Positions 44,350-55,836 of a DNA stretch of 64,000 nucleotides are shown here, in pieces. The stretch lies in the NCBI RefSeq assembly GCF_018991925.1, contig NW_024737068.1, positions 10,468,563 through 10,532,562 on the forward strand, in the 5' to 3' direction. Within the stretch, counting starts at the first letter, position 1; every line of letters starts with the position of its first letter. The notes beneath the pieces were generated by a model that was not told the DNA's origin, did no database searches, and worked only from the letters and a program-made list of their open reading frames with translations. This DNA is from Homarus americanus. Its lineage: Eukaryota; Arthropoda; Malacostraca; Decapoda; Nephropidae. The position numbers and the translations under genes were made by a program.

Positions 44350-46630
44350 CAGTAGTGTTGTGTTGTGTTGTGGTGGAGTAGTGGAGTAGTTAACGTGGTG
44401 TTGTGTTATGGTGGAGTAGTTAATGAGGTGTTGTGTTATGGTGGAGTAGTTAATGTGGTGTTGTGTTATGGTGGAGTAGTTAACGTGGTGTTGTGTTATG
44501 GTGGAGTAGTTAACGTGGTGTTGTGTTATGGTGGAGTAGTTAATGTGGTGTTGTGTTATGGTGTTAATAGTGTTGTGTTAAGTGTGGTGTTAATGTTGTG
44601 TGATGGTGGAGTAGTTAATGAGGTGTTGTGTTATGGTGGAGTAGTTAATGAGGTGTTGTGTTATGGTGGGATGGTGGAGTAAAGTGGTGTTGTGTTATGG
44701 TGGAGTAGTTAATGTGGTGTTGTGTTGTGGTGGAGTTAGTGTGGTGTTGTGTTATGGTGGAGTAGTTAATGTGGTGTTGTTTATGGTGGAGTAGTTAATG
44801 GTGTTGTGTTATGGTGGAGTGGTTAATGTGGTGTTGTGTTATGGTGGAGTAGTTAACGTGGTGTTGTGTTATGGTGGAGTAGTTAATGTGGTGTTGTTTT
44901 ATGGTGGAGTAGTTAATGAGGTGTTGTGTTATGGTGGAGTGGTTAATGTGGTGTTGTGTTATGGTGAGAGTTAGTGGTGTTGTGTTAAGTAGTTAATGGG
45001 TGTTGTGTTATGGTGGAGTAGTTAATGTGGTGTTGTTTTATGGTGGAGTAGTTAATGTGGTGTTGTGTTATGGTGGAGTAGTTAATGTGGTGTTGTGTTA
45101 TGGTGGAGTAGTTAATGAGGTGTTGTGTTATGGTGGAGTAGTTAATGTGGTGTTGTGTTATGGTGGAGTAGTTAATGTGGTGTTGTGTTATGGCGGAGTA
45201 GTTAATGTGGTGTTGTGTTATGGTGGAGTAGTTAATGTGGTGTTGTGTTGTGGTGGAGAAGTTAGTGTGGTGTTGTGTTATGGTGGAGTAGTTAATGTGG
45301 TGTTGTGTTGTGGTGGAGAAGTTAGTGTGGTGTTGTGTTATGGTGGAGTAGTTAGTGTGGCGTCGTGTTATAGTGGAGTAGTCAGTGTGGTGTTGGGTTG
45401 TAGTGAAGTAGTGGAGTAGTTAGTATGGTGTTGTGGTGTGGTGGAGTAGTTAGTGTGAAGCTGTGTTGTAGTGGAGTAGTTGAGTAGTTAGTATGGTGTT
45501 CTGTTGTGGTGGAGTAGTTAACGTGGTGTTGTGTTATGGTGGAATAGTTAGTATGGTGGTGTGTTATGGTGGAGTATTTAGTGTGGTATTGTGTTGTAGT
45601 GGAGTAGTGGAGTAGCTAGTATGGTGTTGGGTTATGGTGGAGTATTTAGTGTGGTATGTGTTGTAGTGGAGTAGTGGAGTAGTTAGTATGGTGTTTGGTT
45701 ATGGTGGAGTAGCTAGTGTGGTGTTGTGTTGTGTTGTGTTGTGTTGTGGAGGAGTAGTGGATTAGTTAATATGGTGTTGGGTTATGGTGGAGTAGTTAGT
45801 ATGGTGTTGTGATATGGTGGAGTAGTTAGCATGGTGGTGTGTTATGGTGGAGTAGTGGAGTAGTTAGTATGGTGTTAGGTTATGGTGTAGTAGCTAGTGA
45901 GGTGTTGTGTTGTGGGGGAGTAGTGGATTAGTTAATATGGTGTTGGGTTATGGTGGAGTAGTTAGTGTGGTGTTTTGTTGTAGTGGAGTAGTGGAGTAGC
46001 TAGTATGGTGTTGTGTTATGGTGGAGTAGTTAGTGTGGTGTTGTGTTGCAGTGGAGGAGTGGAGTAGCTAATATGGTGTTAGGTTATGGTTGAGTAGTTA
46101 GTGTGGTGTGTTGCAGTGGAGTAGTGGAGTAGCTAGTATGGTGATGGGTCATAGTGGAGTAGCTAGTGTGGTGATGTGTTGTAGTGGAGTAGCTAATAAG
46201 GTGTTGGGCTATGGTGGAGTGGTTACTGTGGTGTTGTGTTGTAGTGGAGTAGTGGAGTAACTAGTATGGTGTTGTGTTATGGTGGAGTAGTTAGTGTGGT
46301 GCTGTGTTAGTGGAGTAGTGGAGTAGCTAGTATGGTGTTGTGTTATGGTGGAGTAGTTAGTGTGGTGATGTGTTGTAGTGGAGTAGTGGAGTAGCTAGTA
46401 TGGTGTTGTGTTATGGTGGAGTAGTTAGTGTGGTGATGTGTTGTAGTGGAGTAGTGGAGTAGCTAATATGGTGTTGTGTTATGGTGGAGTAGTTAGTGTG
46501 GTGATGTGTTGTAGTGGAGTAGTGAAGTAGCTAGTATGGTGTTGTGTTATGGTGGAGTAGTTAGTGTGGTGATGTGTTGTAGTGGAGTAGCTAGTATGGT
46601 GTTGGGTTATGGTGGAGTAGCCAGTGTGTG
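44350..46630. repeat. 30-bp GT-rich minisatellite (GTGTTATGGTGGAGTAGTTA), ~2.3 kb
   Basis: About 75 copies. The left half (44390-45420) has a strict 30-bp period. The right half (45420-46630) mixes 30-bp units with GGAGTAGTGGAGTAGCTAGT insertions, giving an alternating longer unit, a partly evolved higher-order structure. The unit is a multiple of three, hence long Val/Gly/Tyr frames that are not genes. Confidence 0.97.
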
Positions 46631-46684
46631 TCTGTAGTGTATAAGGTACTTTTGTATTGTGCCCGTTCCTGCGTGCCTCTATGT

Positions 46685-47078
46685 TTTTTTGTTGTTTTTT
46701 TTATTTATTTTTTTTATTGGGCGTCCCTCTACATCCTTGTGTAAGGTGAAGCGTTTACAGCGCCCAACAGGGAAGCATGCTAAGTTCATGCTTGCCTTTA
46801 TGTCTCACGAGTTAAGGGCTTAGAAGCCTGAAGAGTCAAGGGCGTAGAAGCCTGAAGAGTCAGTGGTTTATGTCATCAAGTTATTGGAAGGTCCAACAAC
46901 TTTCCCTGAATACGAATTCGCAACTTTCGACTTACAACAGGTACCTACTTTACTGCTAGGTGAACAGGGACTAATGGGGGCTAGGAAGTAAGTCCAAACA
47001 ACTTCCACCGGCCCGGGAATCGAACCCGTGATATCTTGCTTGCGAGGCAAGAACGATACCGCTTCTACCACCGGTCCC
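46685..47078 (-). mobile_element. SINE-A copy 2, with tRNA-like head
   Basis: Read on the - strand, the element starts with a tRNA-related region (47078 to about 47005): GGGGACCGGTGGTAGAAGCG (A-box-like), CTTGCCTCGCAAGCAAG (a perfect 5-bp anticodon-type stem with loop CTCGCAA, position equivalent to anticodon CGC) and GGGTTCGATTCCCGG (perfect B box). The acceptor ends do not pair, so it is not a functional tRNA gene. The body has the tandem AGCCTGAAGAGT words and CGAATTCGTATTCAGGGAAA, and the 3' end is an A-rich tail (the T-rich run at 46686-46717). Copy 1 is at 5039-5350. Confidence 0.85.
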
Positions 47079-47289
47079 CCACCTCTCTGTTCGTGGTATG
47101 GCCCTAGCTGCCCGCGTCCGTGTATGTGGCTAGTGTACCCATGTCTATGAGCAGCCGTTTTTGTGGTGCGTCCGTTCCTTCGTGCGTCCTTGTGTAGCCA
47201 GGGTGCCTGAGTCTACGTGTGTCCGATTTTGTGGTGAGTGCACCCGTGCTTTTATGTACGTGTGTGGGTTTGATATGTGTGTGACAGTA
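47079..47289. other. GT-rich spacer
   Basis: Degenerate GTCCGT/GTGTGT-rich sequence that may be decayed minisatellite; no gene. Confidence 0.4.
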
Positions 47290-47830
47290 ACGTTAAGGGA
47301 ATAAGGAGGTATTAGAGGGGCAGGTATGTGTTGAGGTGCACGAGTAGTTAAGTCTGGAGGGAGTGTGGAGGTGTGCGGATAGGCAGATGTGGAGGTGGGC
47401 AGGTGGGTAGGTGTGGAGGTGGGTGGGTGGGTAGGGGTAAGTGTGGAAGTGTGCGGGTTCGTAGGTGTGAATGTGTGTGGGTGGGTAGGTGTGGAGGTTT
47501 ACGGGTGGGCAAATGTGGAGGTGTGCGGGTGGGTAGGTGTGGAGGTCAGTGGATGGGTAGATGTGGAGGTGTGGTGGTGGGCAGGTGTGAGAGGCGTGTG
47601 GTTGATTAGGTGTGGAGGCGTGCGGGTGGGCAGGTGTGGAGGTGTGTAGGTTGGTAGGTGTGGAGAGGTGCGGTTTGCCATCTGTGGAGGTGTGTGGTGG
47701 GTAGGTCTGGAGATGTACGGATGGGTTGGTGTGGAGGGTAAGTGTGGAGATGTGCGGATGGGCAGGTGTGGAGGTGTGCGGGTCGGCAGGTGTGGAGGTG
47801 TGCGGGTGGGCAGGTATCCTGGGCGGTCGG
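47290..47830. repeat. 24-bp G-rich minisatellite (GGCAGGTGTGGAGGTGTGCG)
   Basis: About 22 copies; spacing of 24 bp at 47761 and 47785. G-rich on the + strand. His/Pro/Thr-rich and Gly/Val-rich frames on the two strands are by-products. Confidence 0.95.
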
Positions 47831-48033
47831 CGCGCCAACGTCTACTTACATGAGTGACAAATTGTCGCGGAGGAGTGAGGGTGTGAGGGCGCAGCACCAG
47901 CCGCCTCCCTCAGCCTCCCGCCCCTACACTCACACACACAGTGACGCCAAACGCTCAACACGGGTCACAAGGTTACGTCCCTCGTGCGCCAAGCTCACCG
48001 CGGGGGTTCCAGCTGGCAACTCTGGTGGGCCGC

Positions 48034-48034
<1 letters not shown>

Positions 48035-48070
<36 letters not shown>
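48035..48070. repeat. (CTG)12 trinucleotide repeat
   Basis: Twelve perfect CTG units (GCT frame encodes poly-Ala). It starts a Thr/Pro/Ala-rich frame that continues into the 21-bp minisatellite. Confidence 0.95.
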
Positions 48071-48072
<2 letters not shown>

Positions 48073-49040
48073 GTAACTTTTAAACTGCTTGTCAGTATAA
48101 CTGCACCAACAGTCAATGCAGCTGCACCAGTTGTCAATACTGCAGTACCATATATAAGTGCAGCTGCAGTTTGCCGTACAGGTGTACCACTTTACAGCTG
48201 CTTTTATATTGCATCACCAGTCAATACAACTGCACAACTTCTCAGCACAGTTTCGCTATCTACGAGTACAGCTGCACCCCCAGTTTATATAACTTCACCA
48301 CCTGTCAGTATAACTTTATCACCTCTCAATACGGTTACACCATCTGTCAGTATAACATTACAACATTTCAATACAGTTCCATCACCTGTCAGTATAACTT
48401 TATCACCTTTCAACAACTATTACCACCTGTCAGTACAGTTGCACCACTTGTCATCATGAAATGTACCACTTGACAGTACATTTAAACTATTTGTTTGTAT
48501 ATCTGTACCTCTTGCCAATACACCACACCACCTGTCAGTACTACCACACCACCTGTCAGTATTACCACACCACCTGTCAGTACTACCACACCACCTGTCA
48601 GTATTACCACATCACCTGTCAGTACTACCACACCTCCTGTCAGTATTACCACATCACCTGTCAGTACTACCACACTACCTGTCAGTACAACCACACCACT
48701 TTTCAGAACACCGTAGCCCTACCACACCATCTATAAGTACTACCACACCACCTGTCAGTATGTCCACATCACCTGTCAGTACTACCACACCACCTGTCAG
48801 TACAGCCACACCACTTGTCAGAACACCACAGCCCTACCGCACCATCTATCAGTACTTCCACACCACCTGTCAGTATTATCACACCACCTGTCAGTATTAC
48901 CACATCACATGTCAGTACTACCACACCACCTTTTCAGTGCAACCACACCACTTGTCAGGACACCACAAGCCCTACAACACTACCTGTCAGTACTACTACA
49001 CCGCCTATCAGTACTTCCATACCACCTGTTAGTATTACCA
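48071..49040. repeat. 21-bp minisatellite (ACCACACCACCTGTCAGTAY)
   Basis: About 45 copies, degenerate at the left (48071-48500: CACCA.CTGTCA.TA words) and regular in 48530-48930 (21-bp spacing). It encodes TTPPVSTTTPPVSI in one frame and other repeats in the other two, with stops wherever the unit length slips. A mucin-like protein was considered and rejected. Confidence 0.95.
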
Positions 49041-50157
49041 TAAGTTCATATACATTAAATCTTTAGGAATGCCATTAAAAGAATGCGACTACTTACACCA
49101 GTCATAGCGACACCATTTTGGCAGCTAAAATAGTGTCATAGATGGAGTCAAGATTCAGCGAGTATTGTACAATGTGTGTTTTTATCAGCTATGGAAACAT
49201 TTTCTGTGCATGAAGTTGAACGCGAACGTTCTTTAAATTATGTGACTTCTGCATAGGTGTCTACCGCAAGAGTAGCAATAGAGTAAGATTAAAATCTATT
49301 GTTATCTCATTGTTCTATACTGGGTTACTAAATGTAAGGAATACTTATATACTTACCTTTTTAGGATTTACAAATACATAGCTCATGATGTTGTGGACAT
49401 TATAATACATTTAGCTATACATTTTTCGTGTTATGTAACTCTAAAAACATAAAGGAATAAAGTTCACCAGACAACCTCATGTTTTAATACCACAATATTT
49501 CCACTATGTTGTTGTTTGATGGTTTTCCCGTATTCCATATATCGTGAGGCACAACAATATGTAAGGTTCTCTTGACGTTTGTACAAAGACAGTAAATCAT
49601 TCATGATTTTTTAACTCATAGTCAGACCTTTGTGTTAATATGTGTTTTATTTTCAACTGATTAATAGATCAAGTATGTGTGGCACCGCGAGTTACTGACC
49701 ACTATGATGACGTTTACTAACTTATTAAACATTTAACAGAGAACAATAATAAAAGCCAATATTTATACCGTATATGGATTTAAAGTAACTACTGCACTGT
49801 ACATGTATCGATGCAAGATTATTGTCTTTCATTCTCTCTTAGCGATGTGATGAGTGATCTTACTTACCTTATAAACAACTATATGTATTGTACATAAAAA
49901 ATAAAGATGTATTATATTTAGACTAATCATATAAAATAAAGGTAGAACACTTACCAAAGACAATCTACACAACAAATAGATTATTTACCAAGATTTCCTT
50001 ATCGGTGTCAAAATCTACGATGTATTTATAATCAAGTCATTTAGATGAAATTTTGAAAATAATGACATACACAGCACCATACATCAGTAGTTTTGTCAAG
50101 AAAAACCCACATTTAGGTCCCTTTATGAAATAGGGGTGTGCAATGGCCGAAAAAGAT
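49041..50157. other. Unassigned AT-rich stretch
   Basis: No coding region or repeat recognised; AT-rich and free of long frames apart from those reading through the SINE that follows. Confidence 0.35.
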
Positions 50158-50348
50158 GCAACGGCCAAGTAGATATACCGTTTGTCTCCTGTATTAAGGG
50201 TCGTTGGTTCGTTCCCGGGTAAACCCAGTACACTCGACCGTAAATAGGTACTGGACCTGACGATACAAGTAGGGGAAGTGAAGGTGGTCGAATTCAGTGG
50301 CGGCCACGCTGTCTCCTTGTCTATCGAAGGATACAGTGTGCTGTATCC
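50158..50348 (+). mobile_element. SINE-B copy 2 (tRNA-derived, with 3' hairpin)
   Basis: Head: CAACGGCCAAGTAGATATAC (A-box-like) and CGTTGGTTCGTTCCCGGG (B-box-like). Body: GGGGAAGTGAAGGTGGTCG and GTGGCGGCCACGCTGTCTCC, then the 3' end CTATCGAAGGATACAG with the hairpin GGATACAG-TGTG-CTGTATCC at 50329-50348. Matches 20836-21005 (+) and 57783-57983 (-). The 131-codon frame on the opposite strand (50037-50432) is a shadow of this element. Confidence 0.78.
50329..50348 (+). repeat. SINE-B 3' palindrome
   Basis: GGATACAGTGTGCTGTATCC forms an 8-bp stem with a TGTG loop. The same arms occur at 57783-57800 in SINE-B copy 3. Confidence 0.75.
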
Positions 50349-50428
50349 ACACTCATTTTCACTTTCAGACGAACCAAATAAAATAAAGATAAATGACTGT
50401 AAAATACATAAATAATCTACGTACTGAT

Positions 50429-50431
<3 letters not shown>

Positions 50432-50516
<85 letters not shown>
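50432..50516. repeat. (AT)n microsatellite
   Basis: About 85 bases of AT alternation, about 80 bp after the SINE-B 3' hairpin. Confidence 0.97.
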
Positions 50517-50518
<2 letters not shown>

Positions 50519-51169
50519 CTGAGCCGGTGAACTGTAACCATGTCAGGGTAAAATATTGAACTAGTAATTATGTTATTGTCAATTGTTGTATTCAACCCTT
50601 AAGACTGTTTCCTGTCATCACTTTCGTTAACACCCAAAAACCTTATGTGACAAGGTTGATAAGGTCCACTTGCTAAACTCTTGGTGTACACCGCGCCGTA
50701 ATTGATCCAAGTGTTGCTATAGTAAGAATTCCCACACTGATAACAAAAAGGAATTTTCTGTTGTTAAAGAGAACGATTACATGAGACAATCTCCAGCAGT
50801 GACTGCATTAATTTACAGCAGCAGCGTCACTATTTTGATATTTACCACGGAACGGTTCGCGGGCAGGGTTTACCTCCACTCAGATGACGTTTAATTTTTC
50901 AAGTGGTCTTACCAAGCAACCAAAATTCAACAGTTTTTTATATGCTCACTGTAGTGATGAACCAGTCAGTCTCCAAGAGGACATTGTGACGTCAGCAGTC
51001 CTTCTTTGGCTCCTCCCACCTGTCCATGAGCAGACCTTGTACTCAGTGTAGTCTGGCTTGAGTGAATTATTTAAAGCGTCCTTCATCATTAATTACAACC
51101 AAAATAACCTGCAAGCCTCTCAGTGCCTCCCCACCCTTGCTGAGTAACATATATCCAGAAAAATGTGTT
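50517..51169. other. Unassigned stretch
   Basis: No gene recognised. Confidence 0.3.
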
Positions 51170-51740
51170 GATGTATGGCCAGGTATGTTGGTGTGTGGCC
51201 AGGTGTATTCATGTATGGCCAGGTATGTTGGTATATGGCCAGGTGTGTTGGTGCATGACCAAGAGTGCTGGTGCATGATGGCCAGGTGTGTTAGTTTATG
51301 GCCAGATGTGTTGGTGAGTGACCAGGTATGTTAGTGTATGGCCAGGTAAGCTGGTATATGGCCAGGTGTGTTGGTGTGTGGCCAGGTGTGTTGGTGCGTG
51401 GTCGTGTGTGTTGGTGCGTGGCAAGGTGGTTTAGTGCATGGCCAGATGTGTTGGTGTATAACAAAGTGTGTTGGTGCATGACTAATTATGTCACAGGTGT
51501 TAGTACATGACCAGATGTGTCACATATGTGTTGGTTCATGACAAGGTGCGTCACATAAGTGTTGTGCATGACCAGGTGTGTCATATAGGTGTTGTGCATG
51601 ACCAGGTGTTGGTTCATGGCCAAGTGTGTCACACTAAGTGTTGGTTCATGACCAGGTGTGTCACACTAGGTCTTGGTTCATGGCCAGGTGTGTCACACTA
51701 GGTGTTGGTTCATGGCCAGGTGTGTCAAACTAGGTGTTGC
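51170..51740. repeat. 20-bp minisatellite (TATGGCCAGGTGTGTTGGTG)
   Basis: About 28 copies; spacing of 20 bp at 51181, 51201 and 51221. In the right part (51500-51740) a longer unit with GTGTGTCACAC appears. Confidence 0.95.
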
Positions 51741-53776
51741 TAGAGATAACAACATACTGTAGTCGGATCCTTGTTGAAGGAGAAGCGTGCTGGCTGCCAC
51801 AAGGGAATCAGGTTATATACCGGGAGCCAGGGAGTAGAAGAGGTCGGTGGGGATGTACGGCTCTGGTAAGAACTCTCACCCCCATTTATGGCTGCGGGTA
51901 AACAAGGCGCAGGATAGACAGACAGGCGAAAAGATTGCAGTAAGGGCGTGGATAAGGCGGGTAGGGAGGGGGAGGGTGGATAGGGGGTCATGTCCTCCTC
52001 ATTACTCGGCATAATTGAATAGCGAGGCTGATGAGACAACACCACTTGTGAATGACCGACTGAGAGGCGGCGGCCGCACACTCTTCCTCACAGCACTAAC
52101 ACGAACAAGTGCATACATACGCACACGCACACAAACATATACATACATTAGTTAACTTACAGACGAATATACAGACAGAAAAGCTTAATACAAGAACACA
52201 TACTTATACTCAGAATTAAATAAAGTATTTACCCAAAATAAGGTAGATATATGTGTCTACATCCACATGTACAGGTACATGGATGAGTCCCTGGCCGCGG
52301 AACGATAAGAGTGATGATGAGCACAGTGATGGCGTTGGGGAGGAGGTCGCGGGGCTTAAACTCCATATCCAACCATAATCCCTCGTGAGTCCCTTCTTCC
52401 TAGCGTCCCTTTTGCATCGATAAGACTTTGGAACGACCATTAGCCGAGCCAAACACGCAAAGAATTCGCCATTATTTGATTGCGGGCGACTTCTGGCGGG
52501 TGAGCGAATCATTACGTGGTCTGACTATCGGCTCCCTGCTGGTGACTCGGCCACCGCCACCCACCACAACATCTACGTTCTTAATGCGTATTTACAATTA
52601 TCTAAACTATTCTATCATGCAAGACAAGGAATACACAATATTTATTCCCCCGAGAATACTTCGCCTAGTATCTGATAGCAGAGGTGAGAATCCCACAGAG
52701 GGTTAAAATAAATGGGATGCCACAAGAGTCAGCGTTGTGCTGTAACCAACCTGTAAGTGGCCACCAGCCCTGGGCTCCCCGCCGTCTCTGATCTCGCACG
52801 GACACTCCCTAATTTTACCTCTTTTACCCATTCCAGGACCGCTCCAGCTACTCTCTGCTCCTGATTCAGGGTTCATATCGATACACACTTAGCCACCATT
52901 GATAAGACTAATGCCAGAAAGTGGGTCTAGATGGTTTGCTTACGGTATTTTGCCAAACGTCAAAATATCGGTTCCGCTTCTCGAGTCGACGCACAGAACC
53001 TGTTTAGGCCCTGCGTATTTACGGCACGTAGCAGGAGGCTGACAAGACAAGGGAGAGGGGGAGGGAAGAGGGAGAGAGAAAGGGAGTGAGAGGGAGTGTG
53101 AGAAAAAGACAGAGACAGATACGCGGAGAGGTCGGAAGAAACTAAAAAATCTCTCTTAAAATAATTTAGATGTTTGTTTCAGGAAAAACACGACAAATAC
53201 ACGATCGAAAAAAGAAATATCCACAACAACCAAGGCGGTTCCATAGTATCATGAAGTAAATAATTAAGTCACAGACACATAAAATCGTTTTGTGAAAAAG
53301 GAAGAGAGGACGGAGAGTGCTGGGGGCAGCAAGGGACATCTGGGTTGGAGAAGAAGCGAGTGAGTTTAACGCTCACACTAAGTACCCATCCAGAGTTCAC
53401 AGTACTGGCTGCTTGATTCTGCCACTCATTCCTGAACTCACAATACATAGTATATCCGGCCGCTGTTGCTACTGCTGCCGGGGCAGTAGGAAGGTAATAC
53501 AGACTCACAAAGAACGATGCAGGATATATATGTACGTTTTGTAAGGACAGGTAAAGTTGTGGATTGTATGGTTCCACAGAAGCACGGATGGTGTCATAAG
53601 TTAGATGTAACATTGGCAGCTTTGAGCCGAATACATACTGCAAATAACGTTGGCCTTTGTTTATGGTTATTATATTTCCATCTGGTTACCAAACAAACCA
53701 ATAGCAAAATTTCACCTAAATTACTCTACTTGTTTCCATGACATCGTGCGACAATCCAAGCTCTTTAACATTACAT
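51741..53776. other. Unassigned stretch, about 2 kb
   Basis: Frames at 51740-52081 (-, 113 codons), 52216-52512 (-, 98 codons, with a basic block ARLMVVPKSYRCKRDARKKG), 52428-52706 (+) and 53269-53643 (-, 124 codons) have no domain I can name. A GA-rich patch lies at 53040-53130. Nothing here can be called a gene with confidence. Confidence 0.3.
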
Positions 53777-53795
53777 CTAACCTAACCTAACCTAA
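53777..53795. repeat. Short interstitial TTAGG-type telomeric run
   Basis: CTAACCTAACCTAACCTAA, nearly four units of CCTAA, the complement of the arthropod telomere repeat TTAGG. It is too short to be a telomere remnant with certainty. Confidence 0.6.
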
Positions 53796-53914
53796 TCTAC
53801 CAACTTTCAGGAATGTCGATCAGCCAGATTTCAGTAGCTCGATTTGAGATTCTCCAAACCCAGAGCAGCTAATTTTCGACTAACAAGTAACCCATCTGCC
53901 TAGCTGTATTTGAT

Positions 53915-53942
<28 letters not shown>
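53915..53942. repeat. (CA)n microsatellite
   Basis: Twenty-eight bases of CA. Confidence 0.95.
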
Positions 53943-53945
<3 letters not shown>

Positions 53946-54489
53946 CGAAAACAATAAACCCAACACCCTGTGGGCATGGGTTAATAAGAAGATACAAAAA
54001 CAAGGCCACGTCACAATACACCAGGTGAAATAAAAACATCGTTATGGAGCATAATTCATAGTTCATGTGACCCTGCTGGTAGACTGAGTACAAAGACGCG
54101 TCAGGGCATTCCACCGTTACCCAGAGACTCCGCAATAGATCCAACCAGTGTTGCACAGGTCCCCAGACGAGCCCACCAACTGTATGATTCACAGAGCCAC
54201 AAACTCCCACGTCTGACCCGTACAATCAACCAAACAAAGAAAAAAGTAAAAAGCTCCCCCGAGAAACTGAATCCATAATATCAAACGTAGAAGGAACAAG
54301 ATGATAAGCATACAAATTTACCTGAAGAGAAAGTATAGAAAGAGAAAATAAACAAAAGTATATAAGCAAAACGACAACACGAATGAAGAGAGTTTTAACT
54401 TAAAGGAGAAAGATATACTTGAAGAAGGACGAGAAGAAGATAGGAAAAAAGAATATGTGAACTAAAGAGGAAAGATGTGAGGCATGACG
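53943..54489. other. Unassigned A/G-rich stretch
   Basis: A-rich with AGAAAG words from 54240; no gene. Confidence 0.35.
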
Positions 54490-55690
54490 AGGAGGGGGGG
54501 GGATGGGGAGGAAGTGAGGACAGTGGGATGGGGAAGAGGTAAGGGATAAAGGAGGTGGGTGGAGAGGGGAGAGGGGGATGGTAGGGAGGTTGGAGAGCTG
54601 GTGAGGTGGTGGCTGGTGGCAGGAGAGGGAGGCTGGTGGGTGAGGAGGAGGCCTGGTGGGTGAAGGGAGACTGGTGGGTAAATGGGAAGGATGGTGGATG
54701 AAGGGGAGACTGGAGGGATGGTGGATGAAGGGGAGGGGGTGGAGGGAGAGACAGGTGGGAGGAGGAGGCTGGTGTGTGAAAAGGGAGGCTTATGGGTAAA
54801 GAGGAAGGCTGATGGGTGAAGGGGGAGGCTGGTGGTGGAGGTGGAGGCTGGTGGATGAAGGGGAGGATGGTGGATGGGGGAAGGCTGGCGGGTAGGGGAG
54901 GGGTGGAGGCTGGTGGGGTGGAGGGAGGCTGGTGGGTGGAGGTTAGGGCTGGTGGTGGAGGTTGGAGGCTGGTGGGTGGAGGGAGGCTCGTGGGTGGAGG
55001 CTCGTGGGTGGAAGGCTGGTGGATGGGTAAAGAGGAAGGCTGGTGGGTGAAGGGAACGCTGGTGGGTGGAGGGGGAGGCTGGTGGGTGGAGGTTAAGGTT
55101 GGTGGGTGGAGAGTTAAGGCTGGTGGGTGGAGGGAAGGCTCGTGGGTGGAGGGAACGCTGGTGGGTGGAGGGGGAGGCTGGTGGGTGGAGGGGGTGGGTG
55201 GAGGGGAGGATGGTGGATAGGGGAAGGCTGGTGGGTGGAGGAACGCTGGTAGGAGGGGAGGCTGGTGGGTGGAGGTTGAGGCTGGTGGGTGGAGAGGAAG
55301 GCTGGTGGATGGAGGGAACGCTGGTGGAGGGGAGTAGGCTGTTGGGTGGAGGGAACGCTGGTGGGTGGAGGGAGGATGGTGGTTAGAGGGAAGGCTGGTG
55401 GAGTGGAGGGAACGCTGGTGGGTGGAGGGAGGCTGGTGGGTGGAGGTTGAGGCTGGTGGGTGGAGGTTAAGGCTGGTGGGTGGAGGTTGAGGCTGGTGGG
55501 TGGAGGGTGGTTGGTGGATGGGTGGAGGGGGAGGAGGTGGAGAGGAAGACTGGTGGGTGAATGAGAAGGCTAGTGGAGAGGGGGGGGTTGGTGGGTAGAA
55601 GAAGAGGCTGGTGGGTGGAGGGAAGGAAAGGCTGGGGAAGAGGAGGGTGGAAGAGGAAGTAAGGGGAAAGGGTAGGGGGAAGAGAAAGGA
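54490..55690. repeat. ~20-bp G-rich minisatellite (GGCTGGTGGGTGGAGGGGA)
   Basis: About 60 irregular copies of a 17-22-bp unit. The + strand is almost free of C and carries many GGGTGGAGGG runs able to form quadruplexes. Gly/Trp-rich frames are by-products. Confidence 0.95.
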
Positions 55691-55763
55691 AAAGGAGATC
55701 CTATTGGGTCAGTACCTCTTGCGTTGTTGAAGACCGTGAAATTATCATCCCTTTTTTTCTCAA

Positions 55764-55765
<2 letters not shown>

Positions 55766-55823
<58 letters not shown>

Positions 55824-55836
55824 CACACACACACAC
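55766..55836. repeat. (CA)n microsatellite
   Basis: About 70 bases of CA with CATA and CG interruptions near the right end. Confidence 0.95.

Noticed and set aside
44365..45419. Val/Gly/Tyr-repeat proteins of 105 and 139 codons
   Set aside because: They are 30-bp minisatellite units; 30 is a multiple of three, so the frame stays open by arithmetic.
47005..47078. Functional tRNA-Ala(CGC) gene on the - strand
   Set aside because: The B box and an anticodon-type stem-loop are good, but the two acceptor ends cannot pair and the sequence continues into a SINE body with an A-rich tail that is homologous to 5039-5350.
47941..48459. Poly-Ala, Thr/Pro-rich mucin-like protein of 172 codons
   Set aside because: The frame is made of a (CTG)n tract and a degenerate 21-bp minisatellite; wherever unit length slips the frame stops, and the other frames are equally 'coding'.
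50037..50432. 131-codon protein on the - strand
   Set aside because: It reads backwards through SINE-B copy 2 and its flank; the apparent protein is explained by the element.
54816..55386. Gly-rich (GGGWW) proteins
   Set aside because: Translation of the G-rich minisatellite with variable unit length.
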